From Actinomycetes bacterium (GTDB lineage Bacteria > Actinomycetota > Acidimicrobiia > Acidimicrobiales > Microtrichaceae): a DNA stretch of 59,080 nucleotides. Positions 49,288-57,715 of this stretch are shown piece by piece (position 1 is the first letter of the stretch; each line of letters begins with the position of its first letter). The notes beneath the pieces are model-generated. The model had not been told where the DNA came from, ran no database searches, and saw only the letters and a list, made by a program, of their open reading frames with translations. A program made the position numbers and the translations under genes. Location of the stretch: the NCBI GenBank assembly GCA_029782335.1, contig JAKOVA010000159.1, positions 1-59,080 on the forward strand, given 5' to 3'.

Positions 49288-49614
49288 TTACAGGAACTCG
49301 GAAAGCTCGTCGAGCAGCTGCGGCTTTGCCTTGGCGCCGACGAGACGCCGCTTCGCGACGCCGTCCTGGAAAACGATGAGGGTCGGAATGCTCATCACGT
49401 CGAACTCGAGCGCGAGGTTCGGGCTCTCGTCAACGTTGACCTTCGCGATGCGAATCCGTCCTTCGTTCTCGCTGGCGATCTCGTCGAGAATCGGCGCGAT
49501 CATCTTGCACGGCGTGCACCACTCGGCCCAAAAATCGACAACGACCGGTGTCGTGGCAGCGCCGATCTCCTCACGGAACGTTGCTTCGGTCAGCATCTGC
49601 ACGTGTTCAGACAT
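49288..49614 (-). CDS. trxA: Thioredoxin with WCTPC active site
   Basis: A 108-residue thioredoxin, complete. The active-site strand reads VVVDFWAEWCTPCKMIAPIL, so the second residue between the cysteines is as usual Pro but the first is Thr, not Gly. The cis-Pro strand is FDVMSIPTLIVFQDG. GAGG precedes ATG. It is the likely partner of the reductase next to it. Confidence 0.93.
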   Translation of the reverse strand: MSEHVQMLTEATFREEIGAATTPVVVDFWAEWCTPCKMIAPILDEIASENEGRIRIAKVNVDESPNLALEFDVMSIPTLIVFQDGVAKRRLVGAKAKPQLLDELSEFL

Positions 49615-49699
49615 GGTGATCCTCTTGACTCTCCGGACGGGTGACTGGGGCGAGGTGGTTCGTTACAACGGTGGAGTGCCGTTCCGCATTCCGGGCGGC

Positions 49700-50665
49700 T
49701 CAGTGGGTGCCTTCGAGCCAGCGCTCTGCTTCGATCGCTGCCGCGCAACCTGAGCCGGCGGCGGTGATTGCTTGACGGTAGTAGTCGTCCTGAACATCAC
49801 CGCAGGCGAAGACTCCGGGGATGTTCGTGGCGGTGCGGCCGGGCACGGTCTGAAGGTAGCCGTTGGCTCGCATGTCGAGCTGTCCGGCGAACAACGAGGT
49901 GTTCGGCCGATGGCCGATGGCGACGAACAGTCCAGTGAACGGGTGAACCTGTCGCACGCCGGAGGTGAGGTCCTCGATCTCGACACCCTCAACCTTCGAT
50001 TCACCCACGATGTCGGTGACAACGCTGTTCCAGAGGAAGCGGATCTTCTCGTTGGAGAAGGCCCGGTCCTGCATGATCTTGGACGCACGAAGGGTGTCAC
50101 GTCGGTGCACGATCGTGACGGTCCGAGCGAAGCGGGTGAGGAACGTGGCCTCCTCGATTGCGGAGTCACCCCCGCCGACGACCGCGATGTCCTGATCCCG
50201 AAAGAAGAATCCGTCGCAGGTCGCGCAGGTGGAATACCCGTGGCCGATCAGCCGGTCTTCCGCTGGGAGACCGAGCATCAGTGCCTCCGCGCCGGTTGCG
50301 ACGATGACGCAACGCGCACGGTGGGTCGGCTCCTCGGTCGTCGGATCCCCAACCCAGATTCCGAACGGCGAGCCCTGCGTGAGTTCGACACGGCTTGCTT
50401 TGACGGTTTGGAGTTCCGCCCCGAAGCGAACGGCCTGCTCGCGGAACGCGAGCATCAGATCGGGACCCATGACCCCCGAGGGGAACCCGGGGAAGTTCTC
50501 GACCTCGGTCGTCAGCATGAGCTGGCCGCCGGGCTGATCTCCCGTCGAGGAGGGCTCGCCCTCGAGTACGAGTGGTCGCAGGTTGGCGCGTCCCGTATAG
50601 ATCGCGGCGGTCAGGCCTCCAGGACCCGACCCGATGATGACGACGTCGCGAATCTCGCTGCTCAC
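49700..50665 (-). CDS. trxB: Thioredoxin reductase
   Basis: A 321-residue low-molecular-weight reductase starting at GTG. FAD site VVIIGSGPGGLTAAIYTGRA, redox CATCDGFFF near residue 142 and NADPH site VVGGGDSAIEEATFLTRFA; the C-terminal FACGDVQDDYYRQAITAAGSG is typical. It reduces the thioredoxin encoded beside it. The upstream membrane-protein stop overlaps its start as GTGA. Confidence 0.96.
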   Translation of the reverse strand: MSSEIRDVVIIGSGPGGLTAAIYTGRANLRPLVLEGEPSSTGDQPGGQLMLTTEVENFPGFPSGVMGPDLMLAFREQAVRFGAELQTVKASRVELTQGSPFGIWVGDPTTEEPTHRARCVIVATGAEALMLGLPAEDRLIGHGYSTCATCDGFFFRDQDIAVVGGGDSAIEEATFLTRFARTVTIVHRRDTLRASKIMQDRAFSNEKIRFLWNSVVTDIVGESKVEGVEIEDLTSGVRQVHPFTGLFVAIGHRPNTSLFAGQLDMRANGYLQTVPGRTATNIPGVFACGDVQDDYYRQAITAAGSGCAAAIEAERWLEGTH

Positions 50666-50979
50666 GCGGCACGCTCCTCACGGCGACCCCAGAGCCACAG
50701 GCCGCCGATCACGAAGAGGGCGCCGATGGCGGTGTAGGCGATCCAGATGTCGAACGGGAGACGCCCCAGGAGTCGCCCAATAAGAATGGTTCCTATTATC
50801 AATAGGACGGGAATGACGAGCAACGCCACCGCGCCGAAGACCAGCCACCATGACGCCTGAAGCAACGGACCGGTGGTGCGGTCGTGCACCCGATCGACGA
50901 CATCGACGATCAGATCGGTGACCTGGTCGGTCCAGTCGGGCTCGCCAGAACTCGGCGTCGGCAGTGGTTCGGCTGACAT
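50662..50979 (-). CDS. Small two-helix membrane protein
   Basis: A 105-residue protein from MSAEPLPTPSSG; upstream frame lacks a better start. Acidic N-terminus (EPDWTDQVTDLIVDVVDRV), two hydrophobic helices (LLQASWWLVFGAVALLVIPVLLIIG and IAYTAIGALFVIGGLWLWG) and a basic end. It has the layout of phage-holin-like or signalling-operon proteins. No family recognised; it is coupled to trxB. Confidence 0.6.
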   Translation of the reverse strand: MSAEPLPTPSSGEPDWTDQVTDLIVDVVDRVHDRTTGPLLQASWWLVFGAVALLVIPVLLIIGTILIGRLLGRLPFDIWIAYTAIGALFVIGGLWLWGRREERAA

Positions 50980-51002
50980 CCGAAGCAGCCTACGAGATCG
51001 AC

Positions 51003-51734
51003 TCAGGACCACACACAGACCCGCGGATCCGCCACCAGTGCGCGGACGGTCGCGTCGGCCGTTCTGACCACCATCACCAGGCGCGGAGTGCCGGCGACGA
51101 CGGCGGTTGACCACTCGATGGGTGTCCCGAGTCCGGGAGGGAGCGGGCATGCCACCGGCTGGGAGGAGTCATGCGTAGTGAGTTCGTCGCGGTGCTCCTC
51201 GTAGCGACGCAGGGCCGCCTCCCGCGCCTGATCGTCGTTGTCGAACGAGCCGAGGGCCGCTCCCGCCTGGCGCCCCTGAGCATCTCTGCCGGCATCGGGC
51301 GGAGCTGTCGATTCGGTCGAGGGGAGCGTCATCGGTGCCGACTCGGATTTGACCGGAGGCATCGCTGCTGCGCCTTCGGTCGTTGCGCCCTCCGCGTCGT
51401 CCGCCTTGGGCACCGCTGACGCGGCGCCCGCCGCATCGGCCGCCCGGCGCTCGGTAGCGGTCGCGGCGACGTTCGTGCCGTCCTGTCGCCGGCTGGTCAC
51501 GAGGACACCGACGCCCACGACGACCAGCAGCATCACGGCGGCAATCGACAGGCGGCGGAAACGCACGTAGGTGGTGGCGGTGGTGACTGCTCCGTCGAGG
51601 TGCCGGGTCGCTTCCTCGATGTGGCGCGAGCGGACGACGGCGTCGACGGGACCGACGTCACGGAGGCGCGACAGGGTCGCATCGCCAAGCGGCACCTCGG
51701 TGAGGTCGTCAACGGGATCGAGTGGGTCACTCAT
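51003..51734 (-). CDS. Membrane anti-sigma factor-like protein
   Basis: A 243-residue protein. A short cytoplasmic region (1-60), one helix IAAVMLLVVVGVGVLVTS, then a Pro/Ala/Asp-rich extracellular segment and a compact C-terminal part. It has no zinc-binding HxxxCxxC. Its start overlaps the end of the sigma gene by four bases, so it is the cognate anti-sigma candidate, as RsmA is of SigM in mycobacteria. Confidence 0.7.
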   Translation of the reverse strand: MSDPLDPVDDLTEVPLGDATLSRLRDVGPVDAVVRSRHIEEATRHLDGAVTTATTYVRFRRLSIAAVMLLVVVGVGVLVTSRRQDGTNVAATATERRAADAAGAASAVPKADDAEGATTEGAAAMPPVKSESAPMTLPSTESTAPPDAGRDAQGRQAGAALGSFDNDDQAREAALRRYEEHRDELTTHDSSQPVACPLPPGLGTPIEWSTAVVAGTPRLVMVVRTADATVRALVADPRVCVWS

Positions 51735-52327
51735 GGTTCAGACTCTTCGACGAGCTCGCGGCCGTTGGAGTTCCCGGCGTCTCCGAGTTGCGTACGAAGT
51801 ACTCGCCTGCCGCGGGCGATCCGTGAACGAACCGTGCCTCCCGGAACCGCCAGGATCTCGGCGATCTCGTCATAGTCGAGGTCACAGACGTCGCGCAGTA
51901 CCACCGCGGCGCGGAACTCAGGCGCCAGGTCGGACATGGCGGCGTCGATCGCGTCGCGCTCGACGATCGCCGTTGCAGGATCGGGTCCTGAGGAATGCCG
52001 GGGTTCGGTCTCGGGCACCTCGTCGAGCGGACGGGGCGTGCGCTGGCGGCGCCGGAGTTCGTCAAGGCAGGCGTTCACGGCGACGCGGTGCATCCATGTG
52101 GAGATCGCAGCCCGACCATCGAATCGTCCGATCCCACGAGCGACGGCGATCAACGCCTGTTGGGTGGCGTCTTCGGCGTCGTGGTGGTTCACCATCATCC
52201 GGCGGGCGATCGCCCAGATCCGGTCGTAGTAGCGGTCGAGGAGAATGCTGAGCGCCTCGCGGTCACCCTCACGAGCGAGTCGGACGAGCTCGTCGTCGTC
52301 TCGCCAGGCGTGGGGCCTTCGTCTCAC
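51731..52327 (-). CDS. ECF sigma factor (SigM-like)
   Basis: A 198-residue ECF sigma factor. Region 2 runs from LLDRYYDRIWAIARRMM through DAEDATQQALIAVARGI to ISTWMHRVAVNACLDELRRR; region 4 has LAPEFRAAVVLRDVCDLDYDEIAEILAVPGGTVRSRIARGRRVL. Position and neighbours correspond to mycobacterial sigM. It overlaps the kinase gene by four bases upstream and the anti-sigma gene downstream. Target genes cannot be read here. Confidence 0.92.
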   Translation of the reverse strand: MRRRPHAWRDDDELVRLAREGDREALSILLDRYYDRIWAIARRMMVNHHDAEDATQQALIAVARGIGRFDGRAAISTWMHRVAVNACLDELRRRQRTPRPLDEVPETEPRHSSGPDPATAIVERDAIDAAMSDLAPEFRAAVVLRDVCDLDYDEIAEILAVPGGTVRSRIARGRRVLRTQLGDAGNSNGRELVEESEP

Positions 52328-53871
52328 GGGTCCCCGAGGAGGCGGAGCTCCGCGACATCAACCCGATAGGGCGGTCCTCCGGAGCCGAGTCGAGTGATCC
52401 ACAGCAGCACCACGCGGCCTCGCTGACCGCGGAGCGGAATGCTGCGATCACCGCTGATCGAATCGACCACCGCGACCGGTTGACCTTGTGGGGGAGCCGG
52501 CGGAACCGCATCGAGTACGTACACGGAGGCGGCCCAGCCGATGCTCGGTGACGTGATCTCCATCCGGTTGAGCGCCCGGGCGCGGTCCAACGTGATCGCG
52601 AGGCCGACGCCGCGCTTGGTGCCGAAGTCCTGTCGGAGGTATCCCTCGGTACGCCACGCCGTGGCCGGGTCGCCGTCGTGGCTTGCGGCAACGAGACGGT
52701 TGTTCTCACCGGGCGTTCCAGATCCCTCCGGGTCGAACGCTTCGACAGAGACCACCGGAACGACAACCTGTTCGACCGCGGAGCTCGTTGTCCTGCGCTG
52801 GCCAGCCGTCGTGCCCGACCTCGGCACGGAACCGGTCTCCTGTTGCAGGAGCGCCGCGATGAGCGCGACCGCGCTTCCGATGAGCAGCACGAGCACCGCA
52901 ACGCCGAGACGGCTGCGTCGAGGAGGTGGCGGTGTCGCTCGGCGCGGCGCCGGGCGACGATGGGCCTCGGCACGGCGAGGGGGCGGCGCTGGGGGAGGCG
53001 GCGCGACCTCGACCTGCGGTGCCGTCGGCATCAGGCAGCCCGCCAACTCCATCCGAGCGGTGTGGGCGTCGTGTGGGCGTCGGTCGGGGTCGCGTTCGAG
53101 CAGCCGCATGATGCAGCGCGACAAGGCAGCGGGAACGGTGGCGTCGACGCGGTGGGGTGGTACCGGCACCTGCGTCAGCCGCTGCATCGCCCGCGCCGCT
53201 TCGGTCTCGCCGGTGAAGGGTGGATGGCCGACGGCGGCTTCGTACAGCACAACCCCGAGCGAGTACAGGTCGGCGCGGCCGTCGGTCTCGGCGCCGCTGA
53301 GCTGTTCGGGTGCCAGGTACGTGGCGGTACCCAGGACGGTGCCGTCTTGGGTGAGGTCCTCGAACTCACCGGTCTTCGCGATGCCGAAGTCGGCAACCTT
53401 CACGCCGCCGTCAGCGCACAACAGGATGTTCGCGGGCTTGATGTCGCGGTGGGTCAGATGGTGACGATGGGCCGCATCGAGGGCGTCGGCGACCCGACAG
53501 CCGATGTCCACCACGGTGGCCGGATCGAGTCGTCCTCGACGGTCGAGGAGCTGACGGAGTGTCGAACCCTCGACGAACTCCATCACGATGGCGTCGGCAT
53601 CGGCGGTTGCCACCGTGTCGTAGACACCCACGATGTTCGGATCGGTCAACCGAGCCGAGAGCCGACCTTCCTGCCGGAAGCGGCGAACCAGCGAGGCGTC
53701 TCCACGGAGATGGGGGTGCAACAGCTTGACCGCGACCCGACGACCGAGCACCGTGTCGGTCGCCGCCCAGACTTGGGCCATCCCGCCGCTTCCCGCCGGT
53801 TCATCGAGGCGATAGCGACCCCCGATGAGATCGCCGGTTCTCGGCGCGACGGAATGGATCGAATCGCTCAC
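52324..53871 (-). CDS. Ser/Thr kinase-TM-discoidin protein (MviN C-terminal homologue without MurJ)
   Basis: A 515-residue protein starting at GTG. The kinase domain is catalytically complete: AGSGGMAQVWAATD (P-loop), VAVKLLHP with Lys49, LTHRDIKPANILL and VADFGIAKTG, then YLAPEQLSGAETDG. A Pro-rich linker and one membrane helix (about 325-345) lead to an F5/8-type C domain with DGDPATAWRTEG and VVLLWITRLGSGG. In mycobacteria this kinase-discoidin part, with an inactive kinase, is fused behind the MurJ flippase. Here the flippase is absent, so it is a stand-alone kinase. Confidence 0.9.
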   Translation of the reverse strand: MSDSIHSVAPRTGDLIGGRYRLDEPAGSGGMAQVWAATDTVLGRRVAVKLLHPHLRGDASLVRRFRQEGRLSARLTDPNIVGVYDTVATADADAIVMEFVEGSTLRQLLDRRGRLDPATVVDIGCRVADALDAAHRHHLTHRDIKPANILLCADGGVKVADFGIAKTGEFEDLTQDGTVLGTATYLAPEQLSGAETDGRADLYSLGVVLYEAAVGHPPFTGETEAARAMQRLTQVPVPPHRVDATVPAALSRCIMRLLERDPDRRPHDAHTARMELAGCLMPTAPQVEVAPPPPAPPPRRAEAHRRPAPRRATPPPPRRSRLGVAVLVLLIGSAVALIAALLQQETGSVPRSGTTAGQRRTTSSAVEQVVVPVVSVEAFDPEGSGTPGENNRLVAASHDGDPATAWRTEGYLRQDFGTKRGVGLAITLDRARALNRMEITSPSIGWAASVYVLDAVPPAPPQGQPVAVVDSISGDRSIPLRGQRGRVVLLWITRLGSGGPPYRVDVAELRLLGDP

Positions 53872-53878
53872 GCCGCCG

Positions 53879-55915
53879 TCAGGTTACCGGCGCACTCTCC
53901 GGCGGTGGCGGTACTTCCGCGTTCTGTCGCCGTGCACGTCGATCACGCCGGATCGACACCGCCCACCAGACCACGAGGAACAACAACGCGCCGCCGCCGA
54001 GGAGCACGCCGACGCCGCTCACGACCGTGGACCGGACCTCGAGGGTGCTCGACCCGATCAGCAGCTCATCGTCGGCGGAGCGGATCTCGACGGGGACGGT
54101 GAACTCACCGGAGGTGCGGGCGAGCACGGGGATCTCGATCGAGTTCGGTCCGGGTTGCAACACGACGCGATGGGCGTGCCCGCCGCTGATCTCGAGTCGC
54201 CGACCGGCGAAGCGAATCAGGACGGTCGCCGGGCGATCGCTGCGATTGGTGATCCGCATCGGCAGCTTCGCTCGACGGGCGGTCACCGTGAAGCTCCGCG
54301 GTGGTGGCGGCTCGATCATCGCAAGATCGCGGGTGATGCGATCGGCGATCGCAGCGAGGTAGTGGAGCTGGTCTGCCGGTTCGAGATCGCGGTGCTGGAT
54401 GGTGAAGAGCCGGTCCTCGAGTGGGGCGAGCCCCGGCGGGTCCGGCATCGTGGCGTGGTACGAACGGGCTTGGCCGCGCAACTCGGTGACCTTCGCGTCG
54501 ATCGGCCCGAGGCTCGGCACGTCGCGGGAGACCAGTTGTCCGACGACGGGCTCGCGTCGGCGTTTCGACGTGGTTGTCGCCGGCGTAGCGGCGGCGAACG
54601 CGTCGCGCACCGAAACCGACGCCGTGGCACTCACCGACGAGCCCGAATCTTCGTCGAGTGCGTGGAGGAAGTCGGTCGCGACCTCGACGTCGACGGTGGA
54701 AAGGTCCACGACGGTGGCGGCGACCTCGTCGGAGGAGAGCTGGAACCAGATGCCGGCGAGTTCGGTGATGGCACGATGGGTTGCGAGTGCCGGATCGACG
54801 GAGGACTCGCTCAGGCGTTTCGCAACAGCGGCGTCCGCGATCAGCGCGTCGACGCCGCTGTTTGCTGACGCGATCTGGACGCGACGACCGGAAAAGGTCG
54901 AAGGGTCGGGTTGCGTGCGTGCGAGCTGCTCGGGCTGCAGCAACAGGTGCGTGACACCGAGCGAACGCAAGGTCGGCAGGCTGTCGTGGGTGAGGGTCGG
55001 GTCGAACGGCCACGTGTCCGCGGAAGCCGTGGTCTGGAGTTCCTGAGACAGCACCTGCTGGGCCGAGCGCAACGATGCCCGCAGCGTCGAGACGCCGTTG
55101 GAGGCGCTGAGCTGCCCGATGTCGACGGGAACCTTCGCCGTTCGCAGGAGCGGCCGGCGCTCGACGGCGTTGCGGAACCCTTCGAGGGCGTCGGCCGCGG
55201 TGCTGTCACCCGCCACGCGGATCTCGAAGAGCTGTGGGTCGACCAGGACCGTCACTCGCGTCGAGGGCGCGGCAGCCAGGATGTCGGTCGCCCGGCGAAC
55301 CGTGTCAGCAACAGCCGACCACGGCCGCACCTCTCCCTTCTCGTCGATCACGGGTGGCAACTGCACCTGCAGCACCGGCGCGACGCGAAGAGCGGCGGTA
55401 GTCGCGGTGGGGAGATGGTTGAGGAACAGGACCTGTTCGAACAGTTCGACGCCGTCGGGCCCGACGAGTTCGAGATCCACCGGGTGAATGCCGGGGTTGG
55501 GCAGCAGCGCCCGATCCGCCGAGCCGGATCGGGCACGGACCGGGACCGACAAGGTGACCTGGTTACCGGCTCGGATGCTGTCGAGCGGCACGGTGACGGT
55601 GTTGTGGAGACTCGGCCCGAGCGTTGCGCCGTCGAGGATCTCCTCGAGCCGAGCGCGAAGGCGAGGCGCCGGCAGCGGCTGGTGGATGGTGTAGCGAAGG
55701 GTGGTACCCGGCGGCGGTTCGGACGAAAGGCCCAGCTCGACCTGCCAGGCGCCGTCGGGAGCGACCCACGGCGACACGGCGAGGACCGTCGCCGCAGCGG
55801 GTGCGCTGCGTGGCTCCGCGCCGGCGGACGTCGGCAGCGACGTCAGCAGCAACACCGCAACGAACGTCACCGCGACGAGTACCGCGGGGGGCGCAGTTGC
55901 GGGTCGGGCACTCAC
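53879..55915 (-). CDS. DUF6049 (Rv3909-like) secreted membrane-anchored protein
   Basis: A 678-residue protein starting at GTG and overlapping the GNAT stop by four bases. A signal peptide (VLVAVTFVAVLLLTSLPTSAGA) is followed by a large extracellular Ig-like and alpha/beta region with DPQLFEI and DTWPFDPTLT segments, and one C-terminal helix (VSGVGVLLGGGALLFLVVWWAVSI) ends with a short cytoplasmic tail. It corresponds in position and layout to the mycobacterial gene next to mviN. Function unknown. Confidence 0.8.
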   Translation of the reverse strand: MSARPATAPPAVLVAVTFVAVLLLTSLPTSAGAEPRSAPAAATVLAVSPWVAPDGAWQVELGLSSEPPPGTTLRYTIHQPLPAPRLRARLEEILDGATLGPSLHNTVTVPLDSIRAGNQVTLSVPVRARSGSADRALLPNPGIHPVDLELVGPDGVELFEQVLFLNHLPTATTAALRVAPVLQVQLPPVIDEKGEVRPWSAVADTVRRATDILAAAPSTRVTVLVDPQLFEIRVAGDSTAADALEGFRNAVERRPLLRTAKVPVDIGQLSASNGVSTLRASLRSAQQVLSQELQTTASADTWPFDPTLTHDSLPTLRSLGVTHLLLQPEQLARTQPDPSTFSGRRVQIASANSGVDALIADAAVAKRLSESSVDPALATHRAITELAGIWFQLSSDEVAATVVDLSTVDVEVATDFLHALDEDSGSSVSATASVSVRDAFAAATPATTTSKRRREPVVGQLVSRDVPSLGPIDAKVTELRGQARSYHATMPDPPGLAPLEDRLFTIQHRDLEPADQLHYLAAIADRITRDLAMIEPPPPRSFTVTARRAKLPMRITNRSDRPATVLIRFAGRRLEISGGHAHRVVLQPGPNSIEIPVLARTSGEFTVPVEIRSADDELLIGSSTLEVRSTVVSGVGVLLGGGALLFLVVWWAVSIRRDRRARRQNAEVPPPPESAPVT

Positions 55916-56607
55916 AGCTCGCGCTCCAAGACCATGAGGTGGGTGCGGTCGTCTTGGAAGCCGAGATTGCGATACAGCTCGATCGCGCGCTGGTTGCTCT
56001 CCTGGGTGTTGACGAGGACCCCCCGTGCTCGGTTTCGCGACAACCAACGCAACGCGTCGGCGATGAGCGCCCGGGCGACACCTTGACCCCACGACGGGGG
56101 ATCGACGGCGAGGCGTTGGAGATACCCCGTGCGCCCGGCCTTCCCGCAGATCGCATACCCGGCGATGCCGCTGGGCCCGTCGTTCACGCGGATGCGGGCG
56201 CGTGGCGTCGCTCTGAGCGCCTCTCGGATCCCGGCCCCGTCGAGCTGCCAGGGAGCGCTGAAGGCGGCGTGGTCGACACGCAGGACCCGGTCGATCTCGC
56301 CGATTCCGCAACGCCGGACGGAGAGTTGGGGTGGCTCCTCCCGGCGGGAGATCGCGCGTTGGAGCACGACGAGTCGCTCGCGGCGGGTGAATCCGGCGGC
56401 GAGGAACCCGGGGATCTCCTCGGGACGCATCGCGCTGGTGACCACGCTCTGGTAGCCCTCTGTGCGCAGCCGCTCCAGTGCCGCGTCGATCGCCGCGACC
56501 GTGGGGTGGGCGGAAAAGCCTGCGAGGTAGGCGACCTTGCCGTCGGCCTGCCACGGTCCGAACCGGAAGCGCTCCGCTCCCCACGCGATCGTCGACAGGC
56601 GCGCCAT
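55912..56607 (-). CDS. GNAT-family N-acetyltransferase
   Basis: About 231 residues; the ATG of MARLSTIAWG is used, with an earlier GTG at 56616 possible. The C-terminal half has the GNAT core: AGYAICGKAGRTGYLQRLAVDPPSWGQGVARALIADALR, the Arg/Gln-x-x-Gly-x-Gly acetyl-CoA loop, and LVNTQESNQRAIELYRNLGF. The N-terminal half is a divergent second domain. Its substrate is unknown; in mycobacteria a MutT gene holds this place. Confidence 0.82.
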   Translation of the reverse strand: MARLSTIAWGAERFRFGPWQADGKVAYLAGFSAHPTVAAIDAALERLRTEGYQSVVTSAMRPEEIPGFLAAGFTRRERLVVLQRAISRREEPPQLSVRRCGIGEIDRVLRVDHAAFSAPWQLDGAGIREALRATPRARIRVNDGPSGIAGYAICGKAGRTGYLQRLAVDPPSWGQGVARALIADALRWLSRNRARGVLVNTQESNQRAIELYRNLGFQDDRTHLMVLEREL

Positions 56608-56656
56608 GGCCTCCACACCCTACGCAAGGCGCCGATCGGCCCTACGCTCGAACGCG

Positions 56657-57661
56657 GTGAGCGTGCTGTTGGTGACCGATCCGCGATTCGTCGATCACGA
56701 CACCGGCCGCCATCATCCCGAGTCGCCGGCTCGGCTCGGCGCCGTGCTCGACGGCCTCCATCGGGCGGGCCTCGACGACGGACTTCGGCGGGTGGCGCCA
56801 CAGCCGGCGTCGCTCGAGCGCATCCTGGCCGTCCACACCGATGCGATGGTTGGACTCGTCGAGCGGATGAGCGAACGCGGCGGCCACATCGACCCCGACA
56901 CGGTGGTCGTACCAGCCTCATGGGAAGCGGCGCGCCTCGCCGCCGGAGCGGGCCTCGTCGCGATCGAGGCGTTGGATCGAGGCGACGCGTCGGCGGCGTT
57001 CTGCGCCGTGCGACCGCCGGGTCATCACGCGACGCACGACACCTCGATGGGCTTCTGCCTGCTCAACAACGTGGCGGTCGCTGCGATGGAGTTGGCCGAT
57101 CGCGGCGAGCGCGTCGCGATCATCGACTTCGACGCGCACCACGGCAACGGAACCCAGGACGTCTTCTACGAGGACGGACGGGTGATGTTCGTCTCGTGGC
57201 ACCAGTGGCCGCTGTATCCGGGGACGGGCCGGGTCGAGGAGGTCGGCGGAGGCGAAGGGGCCGGGACCACGCTCAACATCGCTCTTCCACCGGGGGCGAC
57301 GGGTGAGCACTACCGACGATCCGTCGACGAGTTGGTCGGGCCCGCGCTGGACCGCTTCGAGCCGACGTGGCTGTTGGTGTCCGCGGGTTTCGACTCGCAT
57401 CGCGACGACCCTCTGACGAGCCTCGGCTTGACGACCGGCGACTACGCGGACTTCCTTCCGGACCTGCTCGGTGTGGTTCCGCCGGGGCGCACGATCGTGT
57501 TTCTCGAGGGCGGTTACGACCTCGACGCCCTCGGCCGCAGCACCGCGACCTGTGTCGCCGCGCTGTTGGGCGAGCACCGCACCGAGGAGCGTTCCACGAG
57601 CGGCGGCCCCGGGGCCGTGGCGGTCGACCGTGCGATCGCTGCGCACCGCGAGTTCCGCTGA
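56657..57661 (+). CDS. Class II histone deacetylase-like (acetoin/acetylpolyamine hydrolase type) enzyme
   Basis: A 334-residue zinc deacetylase from GTG (VSVLLVTDPRF). Motifs: HHPESPARLGAV, AVRPPGHHATHDTSMGFCLLNNVA, IIDFDAHHGNGTQDVFYEDG and SAGFDSHRDDPL, with all zinc ligands Asp-x-His and Asp present. Such bacterial enzymes remove acetyl groups from lysine or polyamines. It diverges from the GNAT acetyltransferase gene, which suggests a functional acetylation pair. Confidence 0.93.
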   Translation: MSVLLVTDPRFVDHDTGRHHPESPARLGAVLDGLHRAGLDDGLRRVAPQPASLERILAVHTDAMVGLVERMSERGGHIDPDTVVVPASWEAARLAAGAGLVAIEALDRGDASAAFCAVRPPGHHATHDTSMGFCLLNNVAVAAMELADRGERVAIIDFDAHHGNGTQDVFYEDGRVMFVSWHQWPLYPGTGRVEEVGGGEGAGTTLNIALPPGATGEHYRRSVDELVGPALDRFEPTWLLVSAGFDSHRDDPLTSLGLTTGDYADFLPDLLGVVPPGRTIVFLEGGYDLDALGRSTATCVAALLGEHRTEERSTSGGPGAVAVDRAIAAHREFR

Positions 57662-57715
57662 ACGGCGTGCGTGGCGCTGATCGAGGGGTGAGTCGGCCTC
57701 AGTAGTGTCGAGTGG

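Noticed and set aside
53872-55915. A remnant of murJ beside the kinase gene
   Set aside because: The space is filled by DUF6049, which has one signal helix and one terminal helix, not a 12-14 helix flippase.
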